From Agriotes lineatus (taxonomy: Eukaryota > Arthropoda > Insecta > Coleoptera > Elateridae), in NCBI GenBank assembly GCA_940337035.1, contig CALNHX010005297.1:45611-109610 (forward strand): 64,000 nucleotides of DNA, read 5' to 3'. Below, piece by piece: positions 62,821 to 64,000 of the stretch (positions are counted from its first letter, which is position 1; every line of letters starts with the position of its first letter). The notes under the pieces were generated by a model that was not told the DNA's origin, did no database searches, and worked only from the letters and a program-made list of their open reading frames with translations. The translations under genes and the position numbers were made by a program.

Positions 62821-64000
62821 CCGCTGACTATATTTATAGGCATTGTGCACACCCCAGTTGCATATCTTCCGCAAACGTAATATTGAACTTTTAGACTACA
62901 CAGCAAATAAAATTTTCGTTCTATTTGTTTCGTATGCAAAGCAATTCAAACGTGTCAAAACGCGTTTGCAGGTATTATTAAAGCTTTTATATATAGTTTG
63001 CAATCGGTAAGTAACATTGCGTGACAGCTAAGAATTAAATTGTGCACTTTTGGAAGCACTCTCTTTGTCGAGGAACCACAGTTAAAATATTATAGACCGC
63101 TGACTATATTTATAGGCATTGTGCACACCCCATTTGCATATCTTCCGCAAACGTAATATTGAACTTTTAGACTACACAGCAAATACAATTTTCGTTCTAT
63201 TTGTTTCGTATGCAAAGCAATTCAAACGTGTCAAAACGTGTTTGCAGGTATTATTAAAGCTGTTATATATAGTTTGCAATCGGTAGGTAACATTGCGTGA
63301 CAGCTAAGAATTAAATTGTGCACTTTTGGAAGCACTCTCTATGTCGAGGAACCACAGTTAATTAATTATAGACCGCTGACTATATTTATAGGCATTGTGC
63401 ACACCCCAGTTGCATATCTTCCGCAAACGTAATATTGAACTTTTAGACTACACAGCAAATAAAATTTTCGTTCTATTTGTTTCGTATGCAAAGCAATTCA
63501 AACGTGTCAAAACGCGTTTGCAGGTATTATTAAAGCTTCTATATATAGTTTGCAATCTGTAGGTAACATTGCGTGACACTTAAGAATTGTTTTGTGTACT
63601 TTTGGAAGCACTCTTTTTGTCGAAAAACCACCATTAATCAATTATAGACCGCTGACTATATTTATAGGCATTGTGCACACCCCAGCTGCATATCTTCCGC
63701 AAACGTAATATTGAACTTTTAGACTACACAGCAAATAAAATTTTCGTTCTATTTGTTTCGTATGCAAAGCAATTCAAACGTGTCAAAACGCGTTTGCAGG
63801 TATTATTAAAGCTTTTATATATAGTTTGCAATCGGTAGGTAACATTGCGTGACAGGTAAGAATTAAATTGTGCACTTTTGGAAGCAATCTCTTTGTCGAG
63901 GAACCACAGTTAATTAATTCTAGACCGCCGACTATATTTATAGGCATTGTGCACACCCCAGTTGCATATCTTCCGCAAACGTAATATTGAACTTTTAGAC
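62821..64000. repeat. Transition unit and return to 17-unit HOR monomers
   Basis: After a junction unit with an unusual end (TTAAAATATTATAGACC near 63083), units at 63097 (CACCCCATTTGC, AATACA/ACGTG, CTCTCTAT), 63373 (B-type), 63649 (G-type with GCAATCTC) and 63925 (CCGCCGAC) follow the order of 53993-54821 in the 17-unit HOR. The array thus returns to the 17-unit series after the 5-unit block and runs off the window. Confidence 0.85.

Larger units (their letters stand above)
15905..64000. repeat. 276-bp satellite array, right block
   Basis: The satellite resumes at GCCGCTGAC right after the insert and runs to the window end in the same orientation as the left block. Phase marks are exact multiples of 276 from 15906 to 31086 (55 units), then one 275-bp unit, then 95 exact units from 31361 to 57581. 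After that a unit lacking 1 bp recurs once per 5-unit HOR. The last mark is at 63925, so the array leaves the window unbroken. Unlike the left block, most of this part is organised into clear higher-order repeats, listed separately. Nothing but satellite was seen in it. Confidence 0.98.

Noticed and set aside
1..64000. CRISPR array
   Set aside because: The repeated unit is 276 bp with no unique spacers; all of the sequence is repeat, and no cas genes are present.
1..64000. CENP-B box (NTTCGNNNNANNCGGGN)
   Set aside because: No CGGG or CCCG core is present in the reference unit, and the TTCG motifs (for example TTTCGTATGCAAAGC) lack the required A and CGGG.
1..64000. tRNA or 5S-derived satellite with Pol III boxes
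   Set aside because: I could find no GGTTCGANTCC-like B box or cloverleaf in the unit on either strand.
1..64000. rDNA spacer subrepeats or telomeric repeats
   Set aside because: No rRNA sequence and no short G-rich telomere motif occurs anywhere in the window.

Overview
The whole window is one block of tandemly repeated satellite DNA with a single non-satellite interruption. The repeat unit is 276 bp; counting one reference copy (25842-26117) gives 99 G+C, about 36% GC. Starting each unit at the motif CCGCTGAC, there are 229 complete units, one interrupted unit near 15.5 kb, and partial units at both ends of the window, so neither edge of the array is visible. I find no protein-coding gene, rRNA, tRNA, CRISPR array or bacterial-type regulatory element. 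The size and higher-order layering of the array point to eukaryotic heterochromatin (centromeric, pericentromeric or subtelomeric). CpG is not depleted (11 in the reference unit, about 9 expected), which suits a genome with little germline CpG methylation, as in many invertebrates. I cannot name the organism.

The units are built from a small library of variants. The main classes differ in linked blocks: A-type (GACAGCTAAGAATTAAATT, then GAGGAACCACAG), B-type (GACACTTAAGAATTGTTTT, often followed by GAAAAACCACCATTAATC) and G-type (GACAGGTAAG with GCAATCTC). Further markers are AATAAA/AATACA, ACGCG/ACGTG/AGAAAGCG and CCAG followed by T, C or G. These variants combine into different higher-order repeats (HORs) along the window.

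Layout: 1-15467, irregular A/B mixtures with related 4-, 5- and 6-unit groupings and a long-range duplication 26-27 units apart; 15468-15904, the non-satellite insert with an imperfect palindrome, a short hairpin and a duplicated 32-bp motif; 15905-21425, mixed units; 21426-23633, eight near-identical G-type units; 23634-27221, mixed; 27222-31085, two copies of a 7-unit HOR; 31086-33016, mixed; 33017-34120, a 2-unit HOR twice; 34121-35224, mixed; 35225-38536, a 5-unit HOR (two copies plus a remnant); 38537-39916, mixed; 39917-43780, a different 7-unit HOR twice; 43781-47092, a 4-unit HOR three times; 47093-48472, mixed; 48473-57856, a 17-unit HOR (4692 bp) twice; 57857-62820, a 5-unit HOR of 1379 bp (three copies plus a partial one, alternating so that the true period is 10 units, 2758 bp); 62821-64000, a transition unit and a return to 17-unit-type monomers.

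The unit phase is almost perfectly kept for 64 kb: spacing between phase marks is a multiple of 276 apart from one 45-bp deletion, one 8-bp deletion, one single 1-bp deletion, one 1-bp deletion that was copied within the last HOR, and the insert. The history suggested is of repeated segmental amplification and exchange at register, with substitutions greatly outnumbering indels.
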